The notes below the pieces were generated by a model. That model did not search any database. It worked only from the letters and a program-made list of their open reading frames with translations, and was not told the DNA's origin. From NCBI GenBank assembly GCA_015232355.1, contig JADFZW010000001.1, positions 248,001-312,000 on the forward strand: a stretch of DNA of 64,000 nt, in the 5' to 3' direction. Shown piece by piece: positions 8,568-17,058 of the stretch (position 1 is its first letter; every line of letters starts with the position of its first letter). Source of the stretch: Oligoflexia bacterium. Lineage in GTDB: Bacteria > Bdellovibrionota > Bacteriovoracia > Bacteriovoracales > Bacteriovoracaceae. A program made the position numbers and the translations under genes.

Positions 8568-9212
8568 ATGTTAACTTCATCATCCTCATCATCTTCCAAT
8601 ATTTACATCTACCCCACTGACACAGTTTGGGGAATTGGCGGAAGCATTCTTAAACAAGATGTCTACTTGAAAATCATGAGCATAAAAAAGATCACTCACC
8701 CAAGACCGGTTTCAATACTATTTTCAGAGGCAGAAGAGATTGAGAAATATTTTAATCTACCTCCAAAATTTAGCAAAAGTTTTTTCGAGGAGTTTTTTAG
8801 TTTTGAAAGTACTCTAGGGCTGCCAATTAATCTAATTAAAGATCACTCAACCATTCCTCGATGGCTTTATCAAGAGAGTGAGATCGTAGCGATAAGAATG
8901 CTAAAATATTATTGGATAAAAGAGATCATTCAAAATGTAAATGCCCCTATCATAACCACAAGCTTAAACCTAACTGACTCTAGTCCAATTTTAAGCTACA
9001 ACGAAGCACTCTCCTTTAAAAAGGAGTACGCTCCTTCGGCACTAATTGTAGAAATGAAAGTTGGAATTGAAAACTCACAAAACAATCTTCAATTATCTGG
9101 AACACCATCGTCTATAGTCTATCTTGATCATCAACAAAAGTTGAAAACTATAAGAGAAGGCAGATATTATAAGGAGTTAAAAAATTTACTCACCTACACC
9201 AGCTCCTACTAA
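8568..9212 (+). CDS. TsaC/Sua5/YrdC-family protein (threonylcarbamoyl-AMP synthase-like)
   Basis: 214 residues with the YrdC core: IYIYPTDTVWGIGGSI near the start, IKKITHPRPVSILF (the Lys and Arg that bind nucleotide and Thr), ITTSLNLTDSSPI and the late SGTPSSIVYLD segment. YrdC proteins make threonylcarbamoyl-AMP, the precursor of t6A37 in tRNAs reading ANN codons. This copy lacks the extra Sua5 domain and is of the short type. It has a weak ribosome site and is followed 9 nt later by a methyltransferase gene, so the pair may serve tRNA modification together. Confidence 0.83.
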   Translation: MLTSSSSSSSNIYIYPTDTVWGIGGSILKQDVYLKIMSIKKITHPRPVSILFSEAEEIEKYFNLPPKFSKSFFEEFFSFESTLGLPINLIKDHSTIPRWLYQESEIVAIRMLKYYWIKEIIQNVNAPIITTSLNLTDSSPILSYNEALSFKKEYAPSALIVEMKVGIENSQNNLQLSGTPSSIVYLDHQQKLKTIREGRYYKELKNLLTYTSSY

Positions 9213-9221
9213 ACCATTACA

Positions 9222-9818
9222 GTGAACTACTCTCAACCTGAATTTTATCATTTTTGCGAAGATTCAATCCTATTAGCAGAATATGCTTCTAATCAAATAG
9301 TACAATTATATCTTAATTCCCCATTTTTAAATTTTGATATTTTAGATGTATGTGCAGGATGTGGAGTTGTTGGAATAGAAACACTAATAAAAGTACATTC
9401 GAAATTATCAACGATTTCTCCTTTATCCACGCCTCTTTTCACTTTAGACTTTATTGAATTGCAATCTGACTTCTACACTCACATCCAACAAAATCTAAAA
9501 ATACAACACACGCAATTAAACAATTTGCTAATTTCTCCCCCTAATATTTATATCGGTTCTTTTCAAGAACAACAAAAAAATCTAGAAAACAAAAATAAAA
9601 ACAAACAATATGATCTTATTCTTGTTAACCCCCCATATTTTTCCGCCAGCAAAAATCGTCTATCTCCATCTAACCACAAAAGAAATCTTTGCCGCTTCTT
9701 TCTTAATGGCACTCTCTCGGAACTGATACTATTTATCGACTCAAATTTAAAAAAACATGGCCAAGCTTTCTTCCTTAATAACAAAGTTGAAATAAAAAAT
9801 TACTGCAAGACACTTTGA
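9222..9818 (+). CDS. TrmN6-like SAM-dependent methyltransferase
   Basis: 198 residues, GTG start. Class I methyltransferase: motif I DVCAGCGVVGIE (about residues 42-53), an acidic strand LDFIELQ, and the catalytic NPPYF that marks N6-adenine enzymes, here following YDLILV. The N-terminus PEFYHFCEDSILLAEY resembles TrmN6, which methylates A37 of tRNA-Val. It is about 45 residues shorter than E. coli TrmN6, ending soon after the strand following NPPYF. Its 3' end overlaps the convergent dciA-like gene by 19 bp. Other NPPY enzymes (HemK-type, RlmF-type) cannot be excluded. Confidence 0.7.
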   Translation: MNYSQPEFYHFCEDSILLAEYASNQIVQLYLNSPFLNFDILDVCAGCGVVGIETLIKVHSKLSTISPLSTPLFTLDFIELQSDFYTHIQQNLKIQHTQLNNLLISPPNIYIGSFQEQQKNLENKNKNKQYDLILVNPPYFSASKNRLSPSNHKRNLCRFFLNGTLSELILFIDSNLKKHGQAFFLNNKVEIKNYCKTL

Positions 9819-10471
9819 ATGTAGATGGAAACAAGAAGCGACTTCATCTTTTCATCCGTTACATTTTGAAAAATTTGTTCCGCCTCCCTAGAAACTCTCC
9901 TATATTCAGGTGAGAATTGATGATATCTATCTTTTACTTTCACACTACTGTGGCCACTATGCCCCTGCACATTCTGCACATTTTCAATTCCAGATCCTGA
10001 TCCTAGTCCTGATTCAGTTTCCGCTTCCGCTTCCGCTTCAATAAAATACTCAGTAGAGTGGCAAAAGTTTATACGCTTGATTGATTTTTTTAAAATTGGA
10101 TATCGCTCCCATATCTTTTCTTTAATTGTCTCGGTGATAAAACTTAACTGAGAAGCAAATGCTGCGTGTTTTGTCATAACAATCAGAGTAGAATTTTGAA
10201 TCTTTAAAGGAACGGTGTTCTTGCTCAACATTTCACCAACAATGTCCTTCCAATTATTGACTAATGAAAAAAAATCAAAAAAACTCTCCGAACTACCCTT
10301 ACTTCGATTATAGGTTTTTCTTTGCCTTGACCCATTTAATCCTCTACTATTTATTCCACTTGTTTTACTTGCTTTGATTGCTTTAGTTGCTTTAGTTGCT
10401 TTAGTTGCCTTTGTTACTCTAGAGGGTGTAATATCGTCGAAGGATAGAAAATCAGATATTTTTTTAAACAT
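9800..10471 (-). CDS. DciA-like DUF721 protein
   Basis: The central region (residues about 66-145) fits the DUF721/DciA fold: a helix FFDFFSLVNNWKDIVG, then KNTVPLKIQNSTLIVMTKHAAFASQL and a helix leading to INFCH. DciA proteins load the replicative helicase DnaB in bacteria lacking DnaC or DnaI; dnaB is in this same window. The N-terminal 60 residues are a basic low-complexity tail including a KATKATKATKAIKA repeat encoded by a GCTTTAGTT-type microsatellite. The C-terminal part is unlike known DciA and may be specific to this lineage. Confidence 0.72.
   Translation of the reverse strand: MFKKISDFLSFDDITPSRVTKATKATKATKAIKASKTSGINSRGLNGSRQRKTYNRSKGSSESFFDFFSLVNNWKDIVGEMLSKNTVPLKIQNSTLIVMTKHAAFASQLSFITETIKEKIWERYPILKKSIKRINFCHSTEYFIEAEAEAETESGLGSGSGIENVQNVQGHSGHSSVKVKDRYHQFSPEYRRVSREAEQIFQNVTDEKMKSLLVSIYIQSVLQ
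10374..10412. repeat. 9-bp tandem repeat coding the KAT repeat
   Basis: Near-identical copies of TTGCTTTAG/TTGCTTTGA occur in tandem within the N-terminal part of the dciA-like gene, coding repeated Lys-Ala-Thr. The repeat is in frame, so copy changes would alter tail length without a frameshift. Confidence 0.8.
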
Positions 10472-10509
10472 ATATACGTATCAAAAAAAAGTTTGCAAAA
10501 ATAATATTT

Positions 10510-11220
10510 ATGAACAATCTACTAAACTTAAAAAAGTTTACCTTAAATGCACTGACTCTTTCTATATTATTAATTTTGATATTTTTTTTACTACTCTTAT
10601 CAAGTTGTTCCAATTACAGATTTAGAAAAACCACAAACCCTTTGGCACCATATAACATAAACACACTATCCATCCCAATGTTTTTAAACAAAAGCTCAAT
10701 CCCAAATATCTCCGGTCCTATTACACGAGAGATTATGAACTCATTACTCCAATATCCAGATCTTAAAGTTTATGCTGGTGATTGGAAAAAATGTGATGGT
10801 ATTCTTATTGGAGTTATTAATTCTGGTAGCTACATCAATTCAGCAACAAGAAGTGGTGGACAAGCGGAGATTAAACCAGACAGTAGAAGTATTGGCAACA
10901 GACGCTCAGTACTGGTACCAAATGGTACAAATATTAGCGCAACACTGACTCTAACTCTAATTAAAGATCCTACTCACAAAGAATTTGATTTTATAATATC
11001 AACAAGTGGAAAATATATCTATAATCATCCAAAAGTTGTCTTTTCGGAGAATATTACTCTCTCTGGTGGTTTCTCTAGAAGCATAAGCGAGGGTGTAGGA
11101 ACAAACTCAGGAGTTGTAGTTAACTTTACTCAAAATAGAGGCAATCAAGATAAGGCCATTCAAGACATGGCCGAACAGGCAGCAACAAATTTCAGGAATG
11201 TGATATTAAATGCTTTCTAA
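10510..11220 (+). CDS. lptE: LptE-like LPS-assembly outer-membrane lipoprotein
   Basis: 236 residues. A long signal sequence ends in the lipobox LSSC, with lipid-attachment Cys33, followed by NYRFRKTTNP. The mature start has the LptE layout: a Tyr-x-Phe segment, then NTLSIPMFLNKSSIPNIS and a helix REIMNSLL. LptE plugs LptD and delivers LPS to the outer leaflet. The assignment rests heavily on context: it overlaps holA by 11 bp, the conserved lptE-holA pairing of proteobacteria. No clear ribosome site precedes the ATG, and only 38 bp separate it from the divergent dciA-like gene. Confidence 0.75.
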   Translation: MNNLLNLKKFTLNALTLSILLILIFFLLLLSSCSNYRFRKTTNPLAPYNINTLSIPMFLNKSSIPNISGPITREIMNSLLQYPDLKVYAGDWKKCDGILIGVINSGSYINSATRSGGQAEIKPDSRSIGNRRSVLVPNGTNISATLTLTLIKDPTHKEFDFIISTSGKYIYNHPKVVFSENITLSGGFSRSISEGVGTNSGVVVNFTQNRGNQDKAIQDMAEQAATNFRNVILNAF

Positions 11221-12289
11221 ATACTCTATTTGGGATTTTGATCATAAAATCGGCAAAAAAGCTCTCCTCGAAGAATCTCTCTTGAATTGTACAAATCATC
11301 TACCAATAAACCTTTTAGTGGAAGATTCTATTCTACAAAAATCAATCATCGATGAGACAATAAGTATTTTGTACAACAATGATAATTATAACTATAACGA
11401 TAACTCAAATTCAAATCTGCTAGAAAAAAAATCACTGGGCGCCAAAGAAGTATCCATATCCTGGCTCCAACAAACACTTTTTGCTCCTACCCTATGGGAT
11501 AACGATAACCAAATTTACATTATTCAAAATGGTGATGATTTAACAAAAGATAAAACAAACTTTTTTATCAAAAATAAGTTGAAACTAAGTAGCACTAATA
11601 TCAGTTGCAAAATAATCATAATATTTTCTAAAAATACCGGGCCATTTAGTATTCTTACAAAAGAGGATATTGGCACATCAATAAAAATCGAAGCGCCTCG
11701 CTTTTATGAATTTAGAAAGTTACTAGATTATTGGACCCGCAAATTCGCTATCAAAAATCTAACTGATGAAGGAAAAAGCTATTTTTGTGAAATAATTAAA
11801 CCAAACACCTACGACTACTACACTAACTTTTCAAAAATAGTACTCTTTAGTGAAGGTTTAAATCAAAATGAAAAAATCGATGTAAAGGATTTACAAAAGT
11901 TACTCTTTGCAAATAATATGGATTTTTTTAAATTAGCAAAGTTATTTTCCCAAAAAAAATTCAAAGAATTCTTCTCTATGCTTATAAACAACCACTCAGA
12001 CCAGTCAAGTAATATGGTCACAAGTAATCTGATAAGTAGTGAACTAAAGAATTTATCTATTTTTATGCAAGGACATCTGCTCAAAATCTGCGATCCATCC
12101 TATTTGCAATATAAAAAAAGCAAACTGAATCTATATGAACAGGAAATCATTTCTTATTCTAAACATTGGGATAAGAGGGAGATAAAAAGAGCATTACGTT
12201 TCTTCGCAAACATTGAAAAATCCAGCAAGCAAAAGGATCCACTTATCCTCCACTCACTAGCACTGAAGAAATTTTTATCAAAACAGTGA
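11210..12289 (+). CDS. holA: DNA polymerase III delta subunit (HolA-like)
   Basis: 359 residues, close to the family length of about 340. Sequence conservation is low, as usual for HolA. The recognisable pattern is a Rossmann-like N-terminal part with IIIIFSKN, then a helical lid (FYEFRKLLDYWTRKFAIKNLTDEG), then an all-helical C-terminus with repeated Leu-Phe-Lys helices where delta contacts the clamp-loader pentamer. It starts inside lptE and is convergent with rpsT, which are exactly the neighbours of holA in many genomes. Delta opens the beta sliding clamp. The call is strong by context, moderate by sequence. Confidence 0.78.
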   Translation: MLSKYSIWDFDHKIGKKALLEESLLNCTNHLPINLLVEDSILQKSIIDETISILYNNDNYNYNDNSNSNLLEKKSLGAKEVSISWLQQTLFAPTLWDNDNQIYIIQNGDDLTKDKTNFFIKNKLKLSSTNISCKIIIIFSKNTGPFSILTKEDIGTSIKIEAPRFYEFRKLLDYWTRKFAIKNLTDEGKSYFCEIIKPNTYDYYTNFSKIVLFSEGLNQNEKIDVKDLQKLLFANNMDFFKLAKLFSQKKFKEFFSMLINNHSDQSSNMVTSNLISSELKNLSIFMQGHLLKICDPSYLQYKKSKLNLYEQEIISYSKHWDKREIKRALRFFANIEKSSKQKDPLILHSLALKKFLSKQ

Positions 12290-12308
12290 AAACAGAAAAA
12301 TTTTTTTT

Positions 12309-12578
12309 TTAATTTTGGGCCATGGCGGAAATTTTAGCAGCGATCCTAGAAGTTTTTCTAGCGGCAGCATTCTTTGATATTGCGCCAGTTTGAGCAACCT
12401 TAGCTAAAAGTGACTGAGCATTCACAAAAAGCTCTTTTGATAAATTACTATCTTTCTTTGCAATTGCCTCTCTAACTTTCTGTTCAGCATTTCTCGCCTT
12501 ACTTCTATTCGACTTATTTCTCGCATTTCTAACTATTGCTTGCCTGGCCCTCTTTTCGGCCGACTTATGATTTGCCAC
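12309..12578 (-). CDS. rpsT: Ribosomal protein bS20
   Basis: 89-residue 30S primary binding protein; MANHKSAEKRARQ is diagnostic, followed by the long basic helices of the family. The start codon is GTG rather than ATG, with TAGGAG 8 nt upstream. E. coli rpsT also uses a weak start codon (TTG) as part of autoregulation, so a non-ATG start here may be functional. Convergent with holA; a poly-A/T stretch separates them. Confidence 0.95.
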   Translation of the reverse strand: MANHKSAEKRARQAIVRNARNKSNRSKARNAEQKVREAIAKKDSNLSKELFVNAQSLLAKVAQTGAISKNAAARKTSRIAAKISAMAQN

Positions 12579-12596
12579 AAAATTCTCCTATGTTTT

Positions 12597-12620
12597 TTTG
12601 TTACTTTGTTACTTTGTTAG
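12597..12620. repeat. 8-bp tandem repeat in the rpsT leader
   Basis: TTTGTTAC is repeated twice exactly and once with a final G, 19 to 42 nt upstream of the rpsT start codon. It lies in the transcribed leader, just above the ribosome site. Confidence 0.85.
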
Positions 12621-12819
12621 CTTTTCGCCCAATGTACCAAGAAATATATTCCATAAAACGATATTCTGGCAAGAGCAAAAGTTCTATAAAAAGTCCCTAT
12701 AATCTTAGATTATAAAAAATCTATCTCTCTTGAATTTGCGATGTTATAAATATTCTAGTAGGCAATTATGATGAATACATGATATCGATGCACAATTCTC
12801 AAACTAGAAGGAGATCTCT

Positions 12820-14418
12820 ATGTCCAAAAAAATAATTAAAAAAGATAAAGATAAGGATAAAGATAAGGGTAGAGAACATGCAAAAAAAATAATGACTGCT
12901 CCAAAAAAAAAATCATCTCCATTAGTACGAACTAATAAAAATATAAAAAAAATTGAAGATAAACCAAAAAGAGATAAAGATAAGATAAGCAAACAACACA
13001 AAGGTCAGAGTCACTCAAGTGAAGTAAAAGCAACTCCTCAAACACAGAGTACAGCTAAAAAAGTAGTTAAAAGAGAGCATGTAGCTACCGTAGCTCTTCA
13101 TAAAAAAGGACCTTTACATATCAATAAAAATTTCAAGAAAAGTCAGTCGCGTCCTATACCAAAAAAACCTATAAAAAGTTCACCTCAAACTTCGACTTCA
13201 AGTTCAAGTTCAAGTTTGAGTGATAAGAATAAACATCATGAAAAACCATCTGTACCAATAACAAAAGATAAGCAAGAACAAAAAACTACTAAGGAAAGTA
13301 AGACCCACACTACTAGTAATAAAAGAGTATCAGATTCTTTACATGCACCTAAACCAGAAATTTCCTCAAACGTTGAAACTTCAACATCATCATCTGCTCA
13401 TACAACAACCACTTCTTCTGCCAGTTCTGCAGCTGCAGCTGCAGCTGCAAATACGGCAGTTTCCGCTACAGCGGCCGCAACAGCGGCAACCACCGCATCT
13501 TCTAATGTTACTCAAGAAAAAGCAGAAACATCAAATACAGCTGCAACTCCAACTTCACATGTACACCAATTGGCCAAACATGAAGTTACAGCAGAAGAAA
13601 ATGATAGCGCCGATTTGGCCATTCCTAAATTAAAGGGTAAAAGAGGTCGTAAAAAGCTGGAAAAACCATCACCATCTTCTAGTGTCTCCTCTGAAAAAAA
13701 TCTTGATTCAAAATCAACTTCTATAAATAACATTCATGCTCAGGAACAAGAACAACTATCAAAGAAAAGCAAACATCAAGTAACAACAAAGGAGATCGGA
13801 GACGATGATCTCGATGAGAGTGGAGATGATTTAGGATCAAATAAACTAAATATCGAAGATGATCTTGATCTTTCTGATAAAAGTGTTGATAAGCTGCTAT
13901 CATCAGAAGAAAAGGATATAAAAGGAGAAAATCAAAGGCCCAAGGAATTAAAAGAACTCGAAGATAAAATCATGGAGGAAGTAGAATCCTTAAGTGAAGA
14001 TTATAATATTGATGAAATTAGAGCGGTTATTAGGGAAATTGATTTTTTTAATCACAATGATTCTGATGAATGTTTAGAAAAATACTGTGAAAATTTACAA
14101 ACAACACTTGGATATTGCAGGCAACACTATATCAAAAACTGGAAAAACATTAGAAAAAAACGGGCAATCCTCAAAGAGGGTAAACTACAAATGCTAATTG
14201 AAGAGTTAATTACTAAATATCCAGCAAAATATGTAGAGGCCATCATGCATGATTTGAGTGGTGATAAAGAATTCTATCAAGTGCTCAAAGAGTTAAATAT
14301 AGATACTGGATTCCAAGATGATGATATTGGTGATCTAGATTTAGATGATGATTTAACTGTAGAAACAAGAAATATCACTGGAGTTAGAGTTAATTACGAT
14401 GATGAGGACGTGCTATAG
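12820..14418 (+). CDS. Large Lys/Ala/Ser-rich protein with a conserved-looking acidic C-terminus
   Basis: Not recognised. A strong ribosome site (AGAAGGAGAT) precedes the ATG. Residues 1 to about 300 are low complexity: Lys-Asp repeats, poly-Ser, then a 30-residue Ala/Thr-rich run (about 198-230) and a GKRGRKK basic patch resembling an AT-hook. Residues about 365 to 500 look like a folded helical domain with Cys and Trp (LQTTLGYCRQHYIKNWKNIR, then LIEELITKYPAKYVEAIMHDL). The last 30 residues are acidic. The layout resembles nucleoid or scaffold proteins with a basic tail and one globular domain. The 3' end overlaps the next, opposite-strand gene by 25 bp. Confidence 0.65.
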   Translation: MSKKIIKKDKDKDKDKGREHAKKIMTAPKKKSSPLVRTNKNIKKIEDKPKRDKDKISKQHKGQSHSSEVKATPQTQSTAKKVVKREHVATVALHKKGPLHINKNFKKSQSRPIPKKPIKSSPQTSTSSSSSSLSDKNKHHEKPSVPITKDKQEQKTTKESKTHTTSNKRVSDSLHAPKPEISSNVETSTSSSAHTTTTSSASSAAAAAAANTAVSATAAATAATTASSNVTQEKAETSNTAATPTSHVHQLAKHEVTAEENDSADLAIPKLKGKRGRKKLEKPSPSSSVSSEKNLDSKSTSINNIHAQEQEQLSKKSKHQVTTKEIGDDDLDESGDDLGSNKLNIEDDLDLSDKSVDKLLSSEEKDIKGENQRPKELKELEDKIMEEVESLSEDYNIDEIRAVIREIDFFNHNDSDECLEKYCENLQTTLGYCRQHYIKNWKNIRKKRAILKEGKLQMLIEELITKYPAKYVEAIMHDLSGDKEFYQVLKELNIDTGFQDDDIGDLDLDDDLTVETRNITGVRVNYDDEDVL

Positions 14419-14888
14419 TCTTCTACAAAATCAGCAAGAAGTCTATTAGCATGTAAAGTTAGTGCTATATTTTCTCTGCTTATTTTATAAAATATTTTCA
14501 AACTATTACTCTCAACTTCGCTCCAGTCCTCACAAGTAAAATCATCTAGAGAATGCTCAATTATTGGCCCAACAAAATCCAACATCCTATACAAGTATTT
14601 TTCATATTTTCTACTATCGCCTTCACACATATCAATCGATAAAAAAAATGAAATGCATGAACTATCTTGATCTTGATCTTTATCTCCATAATCATCCAAT
14701 AAAGATATAATCATTAACAATTCAGTAGAGTATAGTTGACAATAGAAATCGAATTTTTTTTTGATCTTATACTTATTAAAGATGATTTGGTAATTATAGT
14801 TAAGCAAATCCAAAATATCCTTTTTATATTTTGAAGGAATTTGCTCACCTTTGTCTTTATGTTCCTTTCTAGATAGAGAAATTTGCAT
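14394..14888 (-). CDS. Small helical protein, unknown function
   Basis: 164 residues from the ATG at 14888, chosen because GAGGT sits 8 nt upstream; an earlier TTG has no support. The N-terminus is basic, the middle is predicted helical (KKDILDLLNYNYQIIFNKYK, then STELLMIISLLDDYG), and the end is poly-Ser. No signal peptide, membrane segment or known motif. It is convergent with the Lys/Ala-rich gene, overlapping by 25 bp, and divergent from the cNMP-binding gene. The shared end contains a 21-bp sequence related to the arm of the repeat element at 55.3 kb. Confidence 0.6.
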   Translation of the reverse strand: MQISLSRKEHKDKGEQIPSKYKKDILDLLNYNYQIIFNKYKIKKKFDFYCQLYSTELLMIISLLDDYGDKDQDQDSSCISFFLSIDMCEGDSRKYEKYLYRMLDFVGPIIEHSLDDFTCEDWSEVESNSLKIFYKISRENIALTLHANRLLADFVEDYSTSSSS

Positions 14889-15024
14889 TTTATTACCTCT
14901 TTGCAAAAACCTAATATAAAAATAAACTATATGTATAAGCTTATAATCGATAATGCAAGAATATATTTTTATTCGTAATGCTCATTTACTTTTGATCAAC
15001 TATTAAAAAATAAAAGGATCGCTT

Positions 15025-16167
15025 ATGGGATTAAGAGCTACCAAACCATCACCCGCTAATGCTACTGCTACAAATGCAGGCGCAAGTGCATCTGCCTCAC
15101 CAGCATCTACAGCAACATCTGGTAGTGGAAAATCTGGTTTGTTAGCACTACCAATAGGTCACATACTTTTTAATGAGGGAGATAAAGCATCCTCTCTCTA
15201 CATAATTCAAAAGGGTCAACTGCGCTTGTTTCGACCAAAGGGTAGAGGTTTTATTGAGCTAACTGTTTTGCGAGCTGGAGAAGTAATTGGAGAGATGGCA
15301 TATTTCGCAGAAGATCCCAATGATCAAAAGAGAAGTTGTTCAGCACAAGCAATAACTCCAACTGAAGTTATAGAAATTTCCTTCAATGCCTTTACTAAAA
15401 CATTAAGTACTCTCAATCCTTGGTTTAAAACCATATTCAATACTCTTGCAGAACGCTTACGAAAAACCAATACTCGTCTTAAAGAATTAGAATCAAACTC
15501 CGTTTCATCAGTACATGGTCCAGGCGGAAATCAGAGTGAATATAAGTTTTTTCGAAATATAGATGTGGTACGATTACTCTCCACTTTCTTTCTTGTAATC
15601 AAAGCACATTCAGAGAATAAAAATAACGTTTTTGAAATTCACAAGAAGACACTTAAACATTATGCTATTGATATTTACAATATCACTGATGCAAAATTTG
15701 AAGAATTCATTAATCTGCTGAAATATTTAGAATTATTAGAGCTCGCTCCAGACAACGACAACATTCCAAATATCATGAAATTTCCAAGAGTGGATATTTT
15801 ACGATCACTTTTTATTTTTATCAACACTCAAAGAAATTTGGCCGATGACAAGAGAATTATAATTTCAGATAAATGTGAAATCTTTCTACAAAAAATATTA
15901 ACTCAGTTATATGACAAAAAGATTGATACCCCTTGGGCAGAAGCTGAAATCAGCTCCATAATAACTGAGTTTAAAACAAAGGGAATAAGTGTAGATGCTT
16001 CTGATTTAAAACCGGCCATCGATTCAAAATTTTTAACTGAACCGATTGTAGGCAATGATGGTAAGTTAACCTGTAAAGTAGATCATGAATTTCTAAAAAA
16101 GAATTTTTTACCTATTCGTTTTATGAATGCTCTTAGTAAGTTTAATGAAAAAAAATCTAAGGTATAG
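15025..16167 (+). CDS. Cyclic nucleotide-binding domain protein
   Basis: 380 residues. After a 40-residue Ala/Ser/Thr-rich leader comes a CRP-type cNMP-binding domain (about 42-150): LPIGHILFNEGDKASSLYII, LTVLRAGEVIGEMAYF and a KRSCSAQA segment at the phosphate-binding cassette (Gly-Glu plus Arg-Ser). No helix-turn-helix DNA-binding domain follows. Instead there are about 220 residues of helical sequence, with a linker at 165-175. It is likely a cytosolic cNMP sensor rather than a transcription factor, part of the signalling cluster that continues with the PilZ and kinase genes. AAGGAT lies 8 nt before the ATG. Confidence 0.8.
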   Translation: MGLRATKPSPANATATNAGASASASPASTATSGSGKSGLLALPIGHILFNEGDKASSLYIIQKGQLRLFRPKGRGFIELTVLRAGEVIGEMAYFAEDPNDQKRSCSAQAITPTEVIEISFNAFTKTLSTLNPWFKTIFNTLAERLRKTNTRLKELESNSVSSVHGPGGNQSEYKFFRNIDVVRLLSTFFLVIKAHSENKNNVFEIHKKTLKHYAIDIYNITDAKFEEFINLLKYLELLELAPDNDNIPNIMKFPRVDILRSLFIFINTQRNLADDKRIIISDKCEIFLQKILTQLYDKKIDTPWAEAEISSIITEFKTKGISVDASDLKPAIDSKFLTEPIVGNDGKLTCKVDHEFLKKNFLPIRFMNALSKFNEKKSKV

Positions 16168-16233
16168 ATAAGTATATATATGAATATACAATTACTATAA
16201 AACACATAAAAACACATAGGAAGGATTTTTATT

Positions 16234-17031
16234 ATGACAACAAAATGGTTTTATGTAGAAAATAACAACAAAATCGGACCGATTGAAGAAAACAATTTTA
16301 TCGAGCTAATAAATAACGATATCGTTACTATAGAAACATACGTATGGAAAAAAGGATATAGTACTTGGATTAAAGCAAAAGATATTAATGAACTATTAAC
16401 TTTAATACAAAAAAGACAAAGTATTCGATCTGCCACTAATAACAACACTACTAGCAATAACGTTAATGTCACTAAATTTAATTGGTATAAAATCGATGAA
16501 AATGAGAGAATATTTTATATAAAACAAAATGCCAACGATACTGTTTATGGCCCATTTTCATTATTGATTATCAAACAATTATATGAACAAAATAGGGTTA
16601 ACGGAAAGTCATATATCTTTACTCCTCAGTGTGGTGAATGGTTGTTTTTAGCAGAGATACCTATTTTTGAAAAAGTTTTTATGGAGACACCTCCTGAAAT
16701 TGAAGTAGCAGAAAAAGAACGTCGACAAAATCAGCGCAAACCCTTCGTAGCTAAAATGTTTTTACACGATAATCAAAAATTGTACGAAGGATTATGTCGA
16801 GACATTTCTATTGGTGGCATGCAAGTGTTGGTTTCAAATTTTCCAGCTAGCAAAGGAGATATCCTTTCAGTAAATGTACATCCTGATAACAGCGATTATC
16901 ACTTCGTAGCTAAAGGTAAAGTTGCACGTGTTTTAGAGGGCAATCAAGGAATTTTTATTCTCTTTACAGAATTATCTGATGATGCTCGAAAGACTATAAA
17001 TACTTATGTAAATGATTCGATTGAAAAATAA
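16234..17031 (+). CDS. GYF_2-GYF_2-PilZ protein, putative c-di-GMP receptor
   Basis: 265 residues in three modules. Two GYF_2/DUF4339-like units come first (about 3-60, TKWFYVENNNKIGPIEE to YSTWIKAKD; and about 85-145, FNWYKIDENER to GEWLFLAEI). A PilZ domain follows (about 165-262) with the c-di-GMP signature: Arg-x3-Arg in RRQNQRK and D-I-S-I-G-G in CRDISIGGMQV. PilZ proteins change partner binding when c-di-GMP binds. The GYF_2 units likely supply protein contacts. Strong GGAAGG ribosome site. It is flanked by the cNMP sensor and the Ser/Thr kinase on the same strand; a diguanylate cyclase lies 5 kb downstream. Confidence 0.85.
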   Translation: MTTKWFYVENNNKIGPIEENNFIELINNDIVTIETYVWKKGYSTWIKAKDINELLTLIQKRQSIRSATNNNTTSNNVNVTKFNWYKIDENERIFYIKQNANDTVYGPFSLLIIKQLYEQNRVNGKSYIFTPQCGEWLFLAEIPIFEKVFMETPPEIEVAEKERRQNQRKPFVAKMFLHDNQKLYEGLCRDISIGGMQVLVSNFPASKGDILSVNVHPDNSDYHFVAKGKVARVLEGNQGIFILFTELSDDARKTINTYVNDSIEK

Positions 17032-17058
17032 ATAATCCTTCAGTTTGTGAGATAATTT

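Noticed and set aside
12800-13010. Open minus-strand frame over the Lys-rich gene
   Set aside because: It mirrors the Lys-Asp repeats of the real plus-strand gene and gives an improbable Leu/Ser/Phe-rich protein.
13343-13633. Plus-strand Gln/Leu-rich alternate frame in the Ala-rich region
   Set aside because: Out-of-frame reading of GCA/CAG-type repeats within the 532-residue gene.
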